Shown here in pieces: positions 7,536 through 18,542 of a stretch of 64,000 nt of DNA (the first letter of the stretch is position 1; every line of letters begins with the position of its first letter). The notes beneath the pieces are model-generated. The model saw only the letters and a program-made list of their open reading frames with translations, did not search any database and was not told where the DNA came from. Source of the DNA: Rheinheimera baltica DSM 14885 (GTDB lineage Bacteria > Pseudomonadota > Gammaproteobacteria > Enterobacterales > Alteromonadaceae); NCBI RefSeq assembly GCF_000425345.1, contig NZ_KE384352.1, positions 1-64,000 of the forward strand, in the 5' to 3' direction. The translations under genes were made by a program, and so were the position numbers.

Positions 7536-9107
7536 GTGCTGAATAGGGTGAGCAATTCTTCGTCGGATTTAAACATCGTATTTAGGTTAGATTCAAGTTC
7601 TGTTATTGGTTTTGGCCACTTAATGCGCAGTCTGACGCTGGCTGCTGAATTTAAACAGCGCGGAGCAAATTGTTTTTTTATTTGCCGGGACCTGCCCGGG
7701 AATAACAGCAGCCTTGTTATTCGCGCTGGGTTTGAACTGCTGCGTTTACCGATTCATCACGTTGCCACAACTGAGTTTGATCAGAGTGATATCAGACATC
7801 ATGCGTGGCTTGGTACGACATGGTTAAACGATATTAACCAATGCACACCTTATTTTCGAAAGCTAAAGCCGGTATTGATTGTTGTTGATCATTACGCGCT
7901 TGGGGCAGATTGGGAAACACGAGCGAAGTTTTTTTGCCAGCGGCTTGCGGTGATTGACGACCTGGCTGACAGGCGACATGAATGCGATTTTTTGCTCGAT
8001 TATAATTTAAGCGTAAGCCAGCAAGATTATTCAAGCCGGGTTGGAAAGCACTGCTTGCGGTTGTTCGGCGGTAAATATGTGCTGCTAAGGCAAGAGTTTG
8101 CTAATTGGCGCTCGCAAAGTATTGCCCGGCGTAAAGACAATACATTGTCGCGTATTCTGGTGACTTTTGGCGCAACTGATTCAGATAATAATTCAGAACA
8201 GGTTCTTAAGGTTCTCAATGCTGTAAATCTGCCCGCATTGACACGTATAGATGTTGTTATAAGTTCAAAAGCGCCCTGGTTAGCATCGGTTAGAGCTTAT
8301 GCAAGCACCATGGCGGTGGAAACACATTTGCACACCGATATCAGTAATATGGCTGAGCTGATAACTGCGGCAGATTTGGCTATAGGCTCCGGTGGCGGCA
8401 GTACATACGAGCGACTTTTTTTAAAATTGCCTTCACTTTTAATGCCTATCGCCGATAACCAAATAACACCACTGCAGCGAATGAGCCAAGATGGCTTGTT
8501 TGAACTTTTTTATACATTTGATGAGCTTTGGCAGAAGTTGATGAAATATCACACGCTGCCATTACCTAAAGTATCTGCTTCAGTGTTGTTTGGTGCGCCT
8601 TTTGTTAGCGCTTTGCTGTTGGCAGAAACAGTGACACTAGCCGACGTAAAGCCTTGGGATGTGCGAAGAAATTACCATTGGCTGCAACAACAATCATTAA
8701 GGCAGCAATTTGTTTTGTCAGCCAAGCCTGAGCGCAGTAATCACATTAAGTATTGGCGACATTTACTGGCAGCACCTGAGCAATATGTGTTCAGTATTTT
8801 GTCTAACCGCTGCCATGTTGGTAGCCTTGGCGTGAAAAATATTGATGAACAGGCAAAAGAGGCCGAAATTTGGATTTACCTTGGTCATTCGGATGAACGC
8901 AACCGTGGAGTAGGCTCTAAAGCGCTGTTATTGTTAGAGGCGTTTGTTAAACAAACTTTGTTGATGCAAAGTATAGTATTACATGTTGCGAAAGATAACA
9001 CTCACGCGCAATCGTTTTACTACAAGCACCACTATAGGCTTAGCAATACTGCGCTACCCGATGCATTCAAAGGTAAAGATGTGCTGCAAATGAGAAAAAA
9101 ATTATGA
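7536..9107 (+). CDS. pseG: PseG hydrolase fused to GNAT N-acetyltransferase (PseH-like)
   Basis: A 523-aa two-domain enzyme. Residues about 10-350 are PseG, the UDP-sugar hydrolase that frees 2,4-diacetamido-2,4,6-trideoxy-L-altrose: the His-bearing loop GFGHLMRSLTLA and the GSGGGSTYERLFLKLPSLLM nucleotide loop are both present. Residues about 365-523 form a GNAT acetyltransferase (RNRGVGSKALLLLEAFV resembles the acetyl-CoA loop). No separate pseH is seen in the window, so the C-terminal domain most simply supplies the PseH step, acetylation of the 4-amino sugar just before PseG acts. The start is GTG at 7536, with AAGAGG 5 bases upstream. Confidence 0.9.
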   Translation: MLNRVSNSSSDLNIVFRLDSSSVIGFGHLMRSLTLAAEFKQRGANCFFICRDLPGNNSSLVIRAGFELLRLPIHHVATTEFDQSDIRHHAWLGTTWLNDINQCTPYFRKLKPVLIVVDHYALGADWETRAKFFCQRLAVIDDLADRRHECDFLLDYNLSVSQQDYSSRVGKHCLRLFGGKYVLLRQEFANWRSQSIARRKDNTLSRILVTFGATDSDNNSEQVLKVLNAVNLPALTRIDVVISSKAPWLASVRAYASTMAVETHLHTDISNMAELITAADLAIGSGGGSTYERLFLKLPSLLMPIADNQITPLQRMSQDGLFELFYTFDELWQKLMKYHTLPLPKVSASVLFGAPFVSALLLAETVTLADVKPWDVRRNYHWLQQQSLRQQFVLSAKPERSNHIKYWRHLLAAPEQYVFSILSNRCHVGSLGVKNIDEQAKEAEIWIYLGHSDERNRGVGSKALLLLEAFVKQTLLMQSIVLHVAKDNTHAQSFYYKHHYRLSNTALPDAFKGKDVLQMRKKL

Positions 9108-9787
9108 AATGCGCCATTATGCAGCCTACATTCTTACCCTGGAGCGGTTACTTTAATTTGATGGCAAGTGTCGATGTGTTTGTATTTCTTGATGATGCGC
9201 AGTTTCAGAAAGGATCTTGGCACAATAGAAACCGCATTCCGTTAAATGGCAAACCGCATTGGTTAACGGTGCCTGTGAAGCACAACACATTGTCACAAAG
9301 TATTTTGCAAACCGAAATTAATATGCAGTCATTATGGCGGGAAAAGATGGTGCGACAGCTACAGCAAGTGTATGCCCGACACCCATTTAGCTCTGAACTG
9401 ATGGCCTTTACGGATGTGATTAATGATACGAGCTACATATCGCTGGCAGAGTTGAATATTGCATTAATTCAGATGGTTAGTAATAGAATTGATATAAACT
9501 GTCAGATGCTACGCTCAAGTGAACTAAAAATAAAAGGCGTGCGCACTGAACGCTTGCTGGCAATGTTAAACGCTATTTCAGCCACACATTATTTATCGCC
9601 GCAAGGTGCTGAATCTTATTTAACGGCTGACGGTTTTAGTCAGCAAAGTGAGGTTTCGCTGGCTTATCAAACGTTTGAACCGCAGTATTATCCACAGAAA
9701 AAGAGCACGGATTTTATACCAAAGCTGTCTATTCTGGATGTTGTAATGAATATGGGGTGGCACGGTGCTAAAACGTATATTAAATGA
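9104..9787 (+). CDS. WbqC-like family protein
   Basis: 227 aa of the WbqC family, recognised by its opening MQPTFLPWSGYF and the DDAQFQKGSWHNRN segment (about residues 30-43). WbqC-like genes occur in O-antigen and nonulosonic acid clusters, often beside methyltransferases; the reaction is not established, to my knowledge. Here it starts inside the stop codon of the PseG fusion (ATGA overlap), so it belongs to the pse operon. A role in modifying or transferring the sugar is inference from context. Confidence 0.75.
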   Translation: MKCAIMQPTFLPWSGYFNLMASVDVFVFLDDAQFQKGSWHNRNRIPLNGKPHWLTVPVKHNTLSQSILQTEINMQSLWREKMVRQLQQVYARHPFSSELMAFTDVINDTSYISLAELNIALIQMVSNRIDINCQMLRSSELKIKGVRTERLLAMLNAISATHYLSPQGAESYLTADGFSQQSEVSLAYQTFEPQYYPQKKSTDFIPKLSILDVVMNMGWHGAKTYIK

Positions 9788-9807
9788 TTCCTCTGGGTGG
9801 TATTAAC

Positions 9808-10701
9808 ATGAACGATAAAGGTAATTATTCACTTAAACCACATGAAAAGTATGGTTTTTTACAAGTAAAGCCCACGCCGACCGCCGAGGAGATTAACCAC
9901 TTTTATGCCAACGAGTTTTACTCTGGCGACTACAAAAATTTTAATAATTCCTCGTTGCAGGTTCAGCTTGCCGATCAGCAATTTTGGGAGGGAACCTGGA
10001 ATGATCAGGCAAAAGTTATTCAGTCTCAATTGGCAAAACCTTTTTGCGAACTTGAAATATTAGATGTTGGTTGTGGTTGGGGGCAGGCTCTATTGCATTT
10101 TAAAGGGCTAGGGGCGAGTTGTTATGGTTTTGACCCTGCGGCCGAGGCGGTTGAATATGGCGTTAGCCAAGGATTAAATATTAAACACTGCGGCGTCGAA
10201 TCGATGGATGTTTTTGCCGGAAAAAAATTCGATGTTGTGATGCTAAACAATGTGTTAGAGCATTTAGCTGAACCGGTAAGGGTGATACAACAGATCCGCC
10301 AGCATGTGCTAAAAGATGGCGGCTTGTTAATTGTTACCGTACCAAATGAATTTAATAAGTTTCAGGTTGCTGCTCAGCGCTTGCATAATTTGGAACCCTG
10401 GTGGGTAACGCCACCTGCGCATCTGAACTATTTTAGCCGAACGTCCTTGCAAGCCCTTCTAAGCGGCTGTGGTTTTCACAGTGAGTTGGCGGTAGCGTCA
10501 TTTCCGTTAGAGCTATTTTTGTTAATGGGAGAGAACTACGTTAATGACAGAGATATTGGCAAAATATGTCATGCAAAAAGAGTCCAGTTTGAACTGAATT
10601 TACGTCAGCTTGGCGAGGACGATGCGATACAGCAGTTTTATAAAGCATTGGCTGATGCCAATTTGGGCCGGCAAATTACCTGCTATGCCAAGGCGATTTA
10701 A
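9808..10701 (+). CDS. Class I SAM-dependent methyltransferase
   Basis: 297 aa with a standard Rossmann methyltransferase core: motif I ILDVGCGWGQ at about 84-93, an acidic post-I position (GFDPAAEA), and LNNVLEHLAEPVRVI resembling motif IV. This resembles the Methyltransf_23/UbiG type that methylates small molecules or sugars. I chose ATG 9808, 7 bases after GGGTGG; an ATG at 9784 overlapping the WbqC-like stop would add 8 residues. Sitting between pseG and pseI, it is a candidate for O-methylating pseudaminic acid or the flagellin glycan. The substrate is unproven. Confidence 0.75.
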   Translation: MNDKGNYSLKPHEKYGFLQVKPTPTAEEINHFYANEFYSGDYKNFNNSSLQVQLADQQFWEGTWNDQAKVIQSQLAKPFCELEILDVGCGWGQALLHFKGLGASCYGFDPAAEAVEYGVSQGLNIKHCGVESMDVFAGKKFDVVMLNNVLEHLAEPVRVIQQIRQHVLKDGGLLIVTVPNEFNKFQVAAQRLHNLEPWWVTPPAHLNYFSRTSLQALLSGCGFHSELAVASFPLELFLLMGENYVNDRDIGKICHAKRVQFELNLRQLGEDDAIQQFYKALADANLGRQITCYAKAI

Positions 10702-10703
10702 CT

Positions 10704-11540
10704 ATGGACTCAGTAGAACACTTTTTTAAACACGGCTACGTCGTTGTGCCAAATTTACTGAGCGCCGAGAAATGTGCGTATTTTCGGCGACTACTGGAAA
10801 GCAACTATACGGATTACGCCGAACATTACGCAACGGCGTCGTCAGATAAGGGCACCTTGTCGGACAAATCGAATGAGAAGGTTGTATTTAATCTTCATAA
10901 CAAATCAGTCGATTGGTTTGAGCTGTTTGAGCATCCGCGCATCTTAGCTATTGTATCAGCCGTTTTGCAGCAAGGTTCTTATCAACAAAACGAACCTTAT
11001 TACCTAAACAATATTTCTGCCCGCTGCCCATTATTAGGCTACCCCGGCCAACAGCTGCACATAGACAGCGGTTTGCCGGGGGTTAATTATTGCCTTAAAG
11101 CTAACGTGGTATGGTTATTAGATGATTTTACTGCGTTAAATGGTGCAACACGAATTGTACCTGGTAGCCATAACTGGACGTCTTTTCCTCCCGATGGCCA
11201 ACGGCATCCGGATGAAGTGTTAATTACCGGCTCGCAAGGAAGTGCGTTAATCTTTAATGCAAATTTATGGCACGGCGGCGGCGCTAATGTAACTGATAAT
11301 AGTCGCTGGGCATTATTACTCGGTTATGCCAGATGGTTTATTAAGCCGTCATTTGATTTTCTACAAAACACACCGGATGAAATTTATCAGCAGTTAACTG
11401 ACGCGCAAAAACGATTGTTAGGCTTTCACTTAATACCACCTAAAGATGAGTTTACCCGATTGCGCCGTATTTCTGCGCAGCCAGCGCAACCAGCACCTTA
11501 TCAGTTGCCACAGCATAAACAGATTTATAAAGGATCGTAA
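10704..11540 (+). CDS. Phytanoyl-CoA dioxygenase (PhyH) family protein
   Basis: 278-aa predicted non-haem Fe(II)/2-oxoglutarate dioxygenase. The iron triad can be read as His119 and Asp121 (QLHIDSGLPG) with His190 (NLWHGGG), and Arg201 (DNSRWALL) fits the 2-oxoglutarate anchor; GATRIVPGSHNW is the usual strand between them. PhyH enzymes hydroxylate varied small molecules. It begins 2 bases after the methyltransferase stop and precedes pseI by 10 bases, so it is co-transcribed with Pse synthesis. Hydroxylation of the sugar or glycan is inferred from context only. Confidence 0.75.
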   Translation: MDSVEHFFKHGYVVVPNLLSAEKCAYFRRLLESNYTDYAEHYATASSDKGTLSDKSNEKVVFNLHNKSVDWFELFEHPRILAIVSAVLQQGSYQQNEPYYLNNISARCPLLGYPGQQLHIDSGLPGVNYCLKANVVWLLDDFTALNGATRIVPGSHNWTSFPPDGQRHPDEVLITGSQGSALIFNANLWHGGGANVTDNSRWALLLGYARWFIKPSFDFLQNTPDEIYQQLTDAQKRLLGFHLIPPKDEFTRLRRISAQPAQPAPYQLPQHKQIYKGS

Positions 11541-11550
11541 AAGGTTAATT

Positions 11551-12602
11551 ATGACAAACCCTGTTATCACTATCTCTGGCCGTGCTATAGGTATCGATTA
11601 TGCTCCCTATATCGTTGCAGAGCTGTCAGCCAACCATAACGGCAGTTTGGCGCGGGCAAAAGATATTATCGCGATGGCGAAACGTTGTGGTGCCTCGGCG
11701 GTTAAGCTGCAAACGTACGCTGCACATACCATTACGCTGAACTCAAGAAACGAAGATTTTATGATTCGGGGAGGCTTATGGGACGGTAAAAGTTTATACG
11801 AGTTATACCAATGGGCACAAATGCCATGGGAGTGGCACAAGCCTTTGTTTGATTATGCCAGGCAACTTGAACTAACCATTTTTAGCTCTCCCTTTGATAC
11901 CACCGCAGTCGATTTGTTAGAGGATTTAAATGCGCCTGCATACAAGGTTGCGTCGTTTGAAGCCATTGACATACCTTTAATTAAATACATTGCTGCGACT
12001 AAAAAACCGATGATTATATCAACAGGTATGGCCAACGCTGAGGAGATTGCTGAGGCAGTCGATGCGGCCCGAAGTGGTGGCTGCGAACAACTAGCTCTGC
12101 TGCACTGTGTCAGTAGTTACCCTGCGCCATCATCTGAATACAATCTTAGAACTATTGTCGATATGGCAGAGAAATTTGGTGTGGTATGCGGTTTGTCTGA
12201 TCACACCGTCAATAATACAACCGCGTTAACTTCTGTGGCATTGGGCGCGGCAATTATTGAAAAACACGTTACGCTGGATCGCAATGCAGGTGGACCAGAT
12301 GACAGTTTCTCGTTAGAAGAAGCCGATTTACACAGTTTGTGTGAGCAAGCAAAAATAGCCTGGGAAGCACTGGGCCGTATCGATTATTCGCAACAGGCCA
12401 GCGAAAAAGCAACCGTAAAATATCGCCGATCGCTGTATTTTGTAAATAACAAGAAAGCAGGCGAGGTAATAAATGCCAATGACATCAGAAGCGTAAGACC
12501 GGGGTTTGGTTTGGCGCCAAAATATTATGATTCCCTGATAGGCCGTAAGTTAATTACAGATGTCAGTGCCAATACACCGACAAGCTGGCAGCTAATTGAA
12601 CA

Positions 12603-12606
<4 letters not shown>
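11551..12606 (+). CDS. pseI: Pseudaminic acid synthase PseI
   Basis: Condenses 2,4-diacetamido-2,4,6-trideoxy-L-altrose with phosphoenolpyruvate to pseudaminic acid. It is a NeuB-family TIM barrel (motif IVAELSANHNGSL near residues 20-32; GLSDHTVNNTTALTSVALGA; IIEKHVTLDR) plus a C-terminal SAF/antifreeze-like domain (RSLYFVNNKKAGEVINANDI). It has 351 aa, normal for PseI. The start is ATG 11551 with AAAGG at 11540-11544; the frame extends upstream to 11446, but that stretch overlaps the dioxygenase and is unlike NeuB. Its stop overlaps the convergent pseC end by 3-4 bases, leaving no room for a terminator. Confidence 0.93.
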
Positions 12607-14952
<2,346 letters not shown>

Positions 14953-15744
14953 ATGAAAATTAACAATCAAGTGGCAAATGCGTCGTTAAATACTCTGCAA
15001 CAAGCCCAGCAAAAGCAATCAGAGCAGCTTGCCAGCGGTAAACGTATTAATCGTGCGGCGGATGATGCTGCAGGATTGTTGATTGCTAATCGCTTGAGCA
15101 GTGATATCAACGCAACAACGCAAGGCCAGCGCAATTTGTATGATGGTATTGGCTTGGCGCAGGTATACGAGCAAAATCTCAGCAATATATCGACGTCGGT
15201 AATGGAAATGCAGCAGTTAAGCGTTGCTGCCGGGAATGGCGCTTACTCAGATGCTGATAAACAAGCGTTGCAGCAGCAGTATGAGAGTAAAGCACAAGAG
15301 ATTCAGGCGACGATAGATAACGCCAGCTTTGCTGGTCAGCCTCTTTTTGATGGGAATTCGGTGCAGTTTAATACGGGAGGGTCTTTTACCGCATTAAAAA
15401 CCGGTGATGTTGCTGCTGAATTAACGACACAAAATGTGTTTAGCGCCGATCTTTCCACGCAAGCAGGAGCCGCTGCTGCGGCCGACAGTAGTAAAAATGC
15501 ACTGGCGTACCTTGACCAGTTGCGTTCAGAAGCGGGTGCGGCTATTAACGGCTTTGCCAGCCAGGCGCGTAATTTAAACAATCAACAAGTTAACGTATCG
15601 CAAGCGCGCAGTGGTATTCAGGATGCCGACTACGCTAAAACCAGCAGCGATAAAACAGCAACCGATATTTTAGCAAAGGCCTCAGTCAGTGTGGCGTTAC
15701 AAGCTAGAATTTCACAACAGCAAGCGCTTAATTTATTGTCTTAG
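14953..15744 (+). CDS. Minimal flagellin-like protein
   Basis: 263-aa divergent member of the flagellin family. The N-terminal part (1-135) has the signature LASGKRINRAADDAAGLLIANRL, and the C-terminal part (about 200-263) has SGIQDADYAKTSSDKTATDI and ends in ALNLLS. Only about 45 residues separate the two, so it would form D0/D1 with no outer domain. It differs strongly from the tandem flagellins at 1-2016 and lies apart from them, between pseB and flrA. No convincing FliA promoter was found upstream. It could be a minor filament subunit or a filament protein with a special role; HAP3/FlgL is less likely because of the flagellin-type N-terminus. Confidence 0.8.
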   Translation: MKINNQVANASLNTLQQAQQKQSEQLASGKRINRAADDAAGLLIANRLSSDINATTQGQRNLYDGIGLAQVYEQNLSNISTSVMEMQQLSVAAGNGAYSDADKQALQQQYESKAQEIQATIDNASFAGQPLFDGNSVQFNTGGSFTALKTGDVAAELTTQNVFSADLSTQAGAAAAADSSKNALAYLDQLRSEAGAAINGFASQARNLNNQQVNVSQARSGIQDADYAKTSSDKTATDILAKASVSVALQARISQQQALNLLS

Positions 15745-15756
15745 TCACGTCAGTTA

Positions 15757-15793
15757 ACGCTATTTTTTTGACACAGTGTCAAAAAAATAGCGT
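15757..15793. repeat. Perfect 18-bp inverted repeat upstream of flrA
   Basis: The arms 15757-15774 and 15776-15793 are perfect reverse complements around a single central A. Each arm reads from the outside ACGCTA, seven T, then GACAC. As RNA it could form a long A-U-rich hairpin between the flagellin-like gene and flrA, but no T run follows it outside the stem on either strand, so it is not a textbook terminator. As DNA, the centre TTGACACAGTGTCAA with flanking A7/T7 tracts looks like an operator. Each arm read outward (GTCAAAAAAAT) resembles half of an FlrA/FleQ site. Confidence 0.75.
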
Positions 15794-15799
15794 ATTACC

Positions 15800-15827
15800 T
15801 TGCAAGCTGCTTGATGCGAAGTACAAT
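15800..15827 (+). promoter_or_regulatory. Candidate sigma70 promoter of flrA
   Basis: TTGCAA at 15800-15805, a 16-base spacer and TACAAT at 15822-15827 put transcription start near 15834, 23 bases before the flrA ATG. Master regulators of this type are usually sigma70-transcribed. The long palindrome ends 7 bases upstream of the -35 hexamer, a suitable place for a regulator. Confidence 0.5.
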
Positions 15828-15856
15828 GCAGTAAAAAGTATAATAAAAGCAGCGGT

Positions 15857-17320
15857 ATGTCTATTACTCCTTCACTGTACATTGTTGACGAGCAAAGCGC
15901 CCGCAGTAGCCGGTTAAGCACGGTGCTGAGTTTTATTCATGAACCTCACCAAATGCTGACTTACCAGGAATTGCTGATACGACTTAATAGCGATCAGCCG
16001 GCGGTTGTGTTGCTTGGTGCGCTTGATAATCAACAGCACGCCGAATTATTACTTCGCTACCCGGCGACGGCATTTTTGTTGTTAGGTGAAACCCTGCAAT
16101 CGTTATTAGAGTATGGTAATGCGGTGGGGTTGCTAAGTGAACCTTTCTCGTACGCCTCACTTACCCAATTATTGCGCGACAGCCAGCAGTATCACCGATT
16201 GTTGCCATTGCAACGTCAGCAAGAGAATACGGTTAAGTTTGATGGCATGGTAGGCAGTTCAGACTCGATGCAACAAGTCCGTTTTCTCATTCAACAGGTG
16301 GCAAAAACAGAAGCTAATGTGTTGGTACTTGGGCCATCGGGCACAGGAAAAGAAGTTGTCGCGCGAAATATTCATTTGTTGTCGCATCGTCAGGCAGGCC
16401 CTTTTGTGCCTATTAACTGCGGTGCTATACCGGCAGAGTTGTTGGAAAGTGAGTTGTTTGGTCATGAGAAAGGCGCTTTTACTGGCGCGATTTCGACCCG
16501 AAAGGGGCGGTTTGAATTAGCGCAAGGTGGCACCCTATTTCTGGATGAAATAGGTGATATGCCTCTACCAATGCAGGTAAAATTGCTGCGGGTATTGCAA
16601 GAACGCACCTATGAGCGTGTCGGTGGGACTCAGGCTATAAAAGCAGATGTCAGAGTCGTTGCAGCCACCCATCGCGATTTAGAACAGATGATTTCTGACG
16701 GTAGTTTTCGTGAAGATTTATATTACCGTTTAAATGTTTTTCCAATTGAAACACCGGCACTAAGTCAACGCGCAGACGACATTCCGTTATTGATTAGTGA
16801 ATTGCTTAAAAGGCAAGAAAAAGTCAGCCAGGCAAAAGTTAAATTTACTGAACATGCGATGCAAAGTATGCAGCTGCATGCCTGGCCTGGCAACGTGCGC
16901 GAGCTGGCTAACTTACTTGAACGCATGGTAATAATGTACCCGGATCAAGTTGTTGATGTGGCTGAGCTGCCGCTGAAATACCGCCATTTAGATGTAGAAA
17001 GTTACATGCCTCAGTATCCTGAAGGTTTACAGGAACGCGATTTAATTAACGAACTGTTTCAGTCGACCGACGATGATAGCGATACCGATACCGATACCGA
17101 TACCGATGTTGCACGAGTATTCGACATGGATGCACCGCAACATTTGCCCGAGCAAGGCTTGGATCTGAAAGAGTATCTGGCTGAGCTGGAAATCAGGTTT
17201 ATTTCCCAAGCCCTGGAACGACATGAGTTTGTGGTGGCACGCGCCGCTGAAGTATTGGGATTACGTCGTACCACCTTAGTTGAAAAAATGCGTAAATATA
17301 ACCTCGGTAAAGACGAGTAA
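15857..17320 (+). CDS. flrA: Flagellar master regulator FlrA (FleQ type)
   Basis: Sigma54 enhancer-binding protein (487 aa) at the top of the polar flagellar hierarchy, activating flrBC. It has an N-terminal FleQ receiver-like domain (1-120) without the usual acidic pocket, an AAA+ domain with Walker A GPSGTGKE at 159-166, the sigma54-contacting GAFTGA at 206-211 and Walker [10 protein letters not shown] at about 226-234, and a C-terminal Fis-type helix-turn-helix ([18 protein letters not shown]). In FleQ homologues cyclic di-GMP inhibits the ATPase; I infer but cannot show that here. The linker before the HTH contains an unusual Asp-Thr run encoded by a hexanucleotide repeat (17081-17107). 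Confidence 0.95.
   Translation: MSITPSLYIVDEQSARSSRLSTVLSFIHEPHQMLTYQELLIRLNSDQPAVVLLGALDNQQHAELLLRYPATAFLLLGETLQSLLEYGNAVGLLSEPFSYASLTQLLRDSQQYHRLLPLQRQQENTVKFDGMVGSSDSMQQVRFLIQQVAKTEANVLVLGPSGTGKEVVARNIHLLSHRQAGPFVPINCGAIPAELLESELFGHEKGAFTGAISTRKGRFELAQGGTLFLDEIGDMPLPMQVKLLRVLQERTYERVGGTQAIKADVRVVAATHRDLEQMISDGSFREDLYYRLNVFPIETPALSQRADDIPLLISELLKRQEKVSQAKVKFTEHAMQSMQLHAWPGNVRELANLLERMVIMYPDQVVDVAELPLKYRHLDVESYMPQYPEGLQERDLINELFQSTDDDSDTDTDTDTDVARVFDMDAPQHLPEQGLDLKEYLAELEIRFISQALERHEFVVARAAEVLGLRRTTLVEKMRKYNLGKDE
17081..17107 (+). repeat. (GATACC)4 hexanucleotide repeat within flrA
   Basis: Four perfect copies of GATACC plus GAT, preceded by an imperfect copy GATAGC at 17075-17080. It encodes [11 protein letters not shown] at about residues 407-417, in the acidic linker between the AAA+ core and the HTH. 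Slippage would change length in frame (two residues per unit), so this could vary between strains without breaking the gene. Confidence 0.9.
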
Positions 17321-17328
17321 ATGTGCTT

Positions 17329-17342
17329 GTCAGAGAATTGAC
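17329..17342 (+). promoter_or_regulatory. FlrA/FleQ-like box upstream of flrB
   Basis: GTCAGAGAATTGAC matches the Pseudomonas FleQ consensus GTCANTAAATTGAC at all but two of its defined positions. It is the core of the wider inverted repeat TTGTCA-N6-TGACAA (17327-17344). It lies 34 bases upstream of the sigma54 element of flrBC, as an activator site for FlrA would; enhancers are often further away. Confidence 0.5.
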
Positions 17343-17375
17343 AAACATAACTATATAAAAAATAACACGATTATA

Positions 17376-17393
17376 CTGGCACAATGCCTGCAT
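17376..17393 (+). promoter_or_regulatory. Sigma54 promoter of flrBC
   Basis: CTGGCACAATGCCTGCAT: GG at 17378-17379 and GC at 17390-17391 with the diagnostic 10-base gap, and a full TGGCAC -24 core. Transcription would start near 17403, 25 bases before flrB. It fits the known class II step, FlrA activating flrBC with sigma54. Confidence 0.85.
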
Positions 17394-17427
17394 TAACCCT
17401 ACTGAATATGTTGTTTCAGGGGGACTT

Positions 17428-18537
17428 ATGACATCAGTTAATGCTATGCACTTCTCGCCACAACGCTTAAAAGGCAACGGCGTACCCGATGCTGTTTCTG
17501 CTGTACGTCCATCACTGCAATTATTAACAACTTCTGCGCTGGACCCGGTGTTGCAGGTATTGCCCGCAGCAGTGATCTTGTTAGATCAGCGTGGTGTGGT
17601 GTATCAGGCTAACCCGGCTGCAATTGCGATGCTAGGTGAGCCTCTTGTGGCACAAGCCTGGTTTACCATTATAAGCCGTTGTTTTAGTCCTCGCAGTGAT
17701 GATGGCCTTGAAGTGTCACTAAAAGATGGTCGCCGGGTTAAACTGCAAATTAGTGCCTTACTAACACATACCCAATATACCCAACCTGGTCAGTTGATCA
17801 TGCTGACCGATTTAACTGAAACACGAGAATTGCAAAGTCGATTAGGCCATATGCAGCGTTTATCCACGTTGGGTAAAATGATGGCCACGCTGGCACATCA
17901 AATTCGGACGCCACTCTCAGCGGCGATGCTATATGCTCAAAACCTGGCTAATCCGCGCGCTACCATGCAAGTGCAGCTGCAATTTCAGCGGAAACTGCAG
18001 TCACGCTTGCAGGATTTAGAACAGCAAGTCAACGATATGTTGTTATTCGCCCGAAGCGGCAGTGCGCAGCAGGTCAGCGTCTTTACGCTGCAAAAGCTTA
18101 ACGAACAATTAAATACTGATATTGAAGCCTTGCTATTGCAGCATCAGGCTAAACTAACGCTAGAGTGCGAAGATGCCTCATTGTGTTTACTCGGCAATGT
18201 CACTGCATTAAGTGGTGCGTTACAAAATTTGGTTCAAAACAGCATTCAAGCAGTGAACGGCGAAGCCAATATAACGCTAACGCTAGCACCCAGTCAGAAA
18301 CACCCTGGTATGTTATCAATTCTGCTGAAAGACAATGGCCCTGGGGTTCCGGCGGCTTTGCAAAAAAACTTATTTGATCCTTTTATTACCGGGCGTGCTC
18401 AAGGCACTGGTCTTGGGTTAGCGGTGGTGCAGGCGGTAGCACATTCGCACCAGGGATCGGTAAGGTATATCCCATCAGAGCACGGAGCTTGTTTTGAACT
18501 GTTGTTGCCATTACAGCACGAAGATAAGCAGGAGTAA
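17428..18537 (+). CDS. flrB: Flagellar sensor histidine kinase FlrB
   Basis: Cytoplasmic two-component kinase (369 aa, no membrane segment) that phosphorylates FlrC. It has a PAS domain (about 38-130), a HisKA domain with phospho-accepting His157 (ATLAHQIRTPLSAAML), then a HATPase domain with the N box (NLVQNSIQAV), G1 (DNGPGVP) and G2 (GTGLGLAVV) motifs. The ribosome binding site is CAGGGGG just before the ATG. Its stop overlaps the neighbouring flrC frame. The stimulus of FlrB/FleS kinases is thought to relate to basal-body/export assembly. Confidence 0.95.
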   Translation: MTSVNAMHFSPQRLKGNGVPDAVSAVRPSLQLLTTSALDPVLQVLPAAVILLDQRGVVYQANPAAIAMLGEPLVAQAWFTIISRCFSPRSDDGLEVSLKDGRRVKLQISALLTHTQYTQPGQLIMLTDLTETRELQSRLGHMQRLSTLGKMMATLAHQIRTPLSAAMLYAQNLANPRATMQVQLQFQRKLQSRLQDLEQQVNDMLLFARSGSAQQVSVFTLQKLNEQLNTDIEALLLQHQAKLTLECEDASLCLLGNVTALSGALQNLVQNSIQAVNGEANITLTLAPSQKHPGMLSILLKDNGPGVPAALQKNLFDPFITGRAQGTGLGLAVVQAVAHSHQGSVRYIPSEHGACFELLLPLQHEDKQE

Positions 18538-18542
18538 TGCAT

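Noticed and set aside
11446-11550. Longer PseI start
   Set aside because: The extension overlaps the dioxygenase coding region and does not resemble the NeuB family; ATG 11551 has a ribosome binding site.
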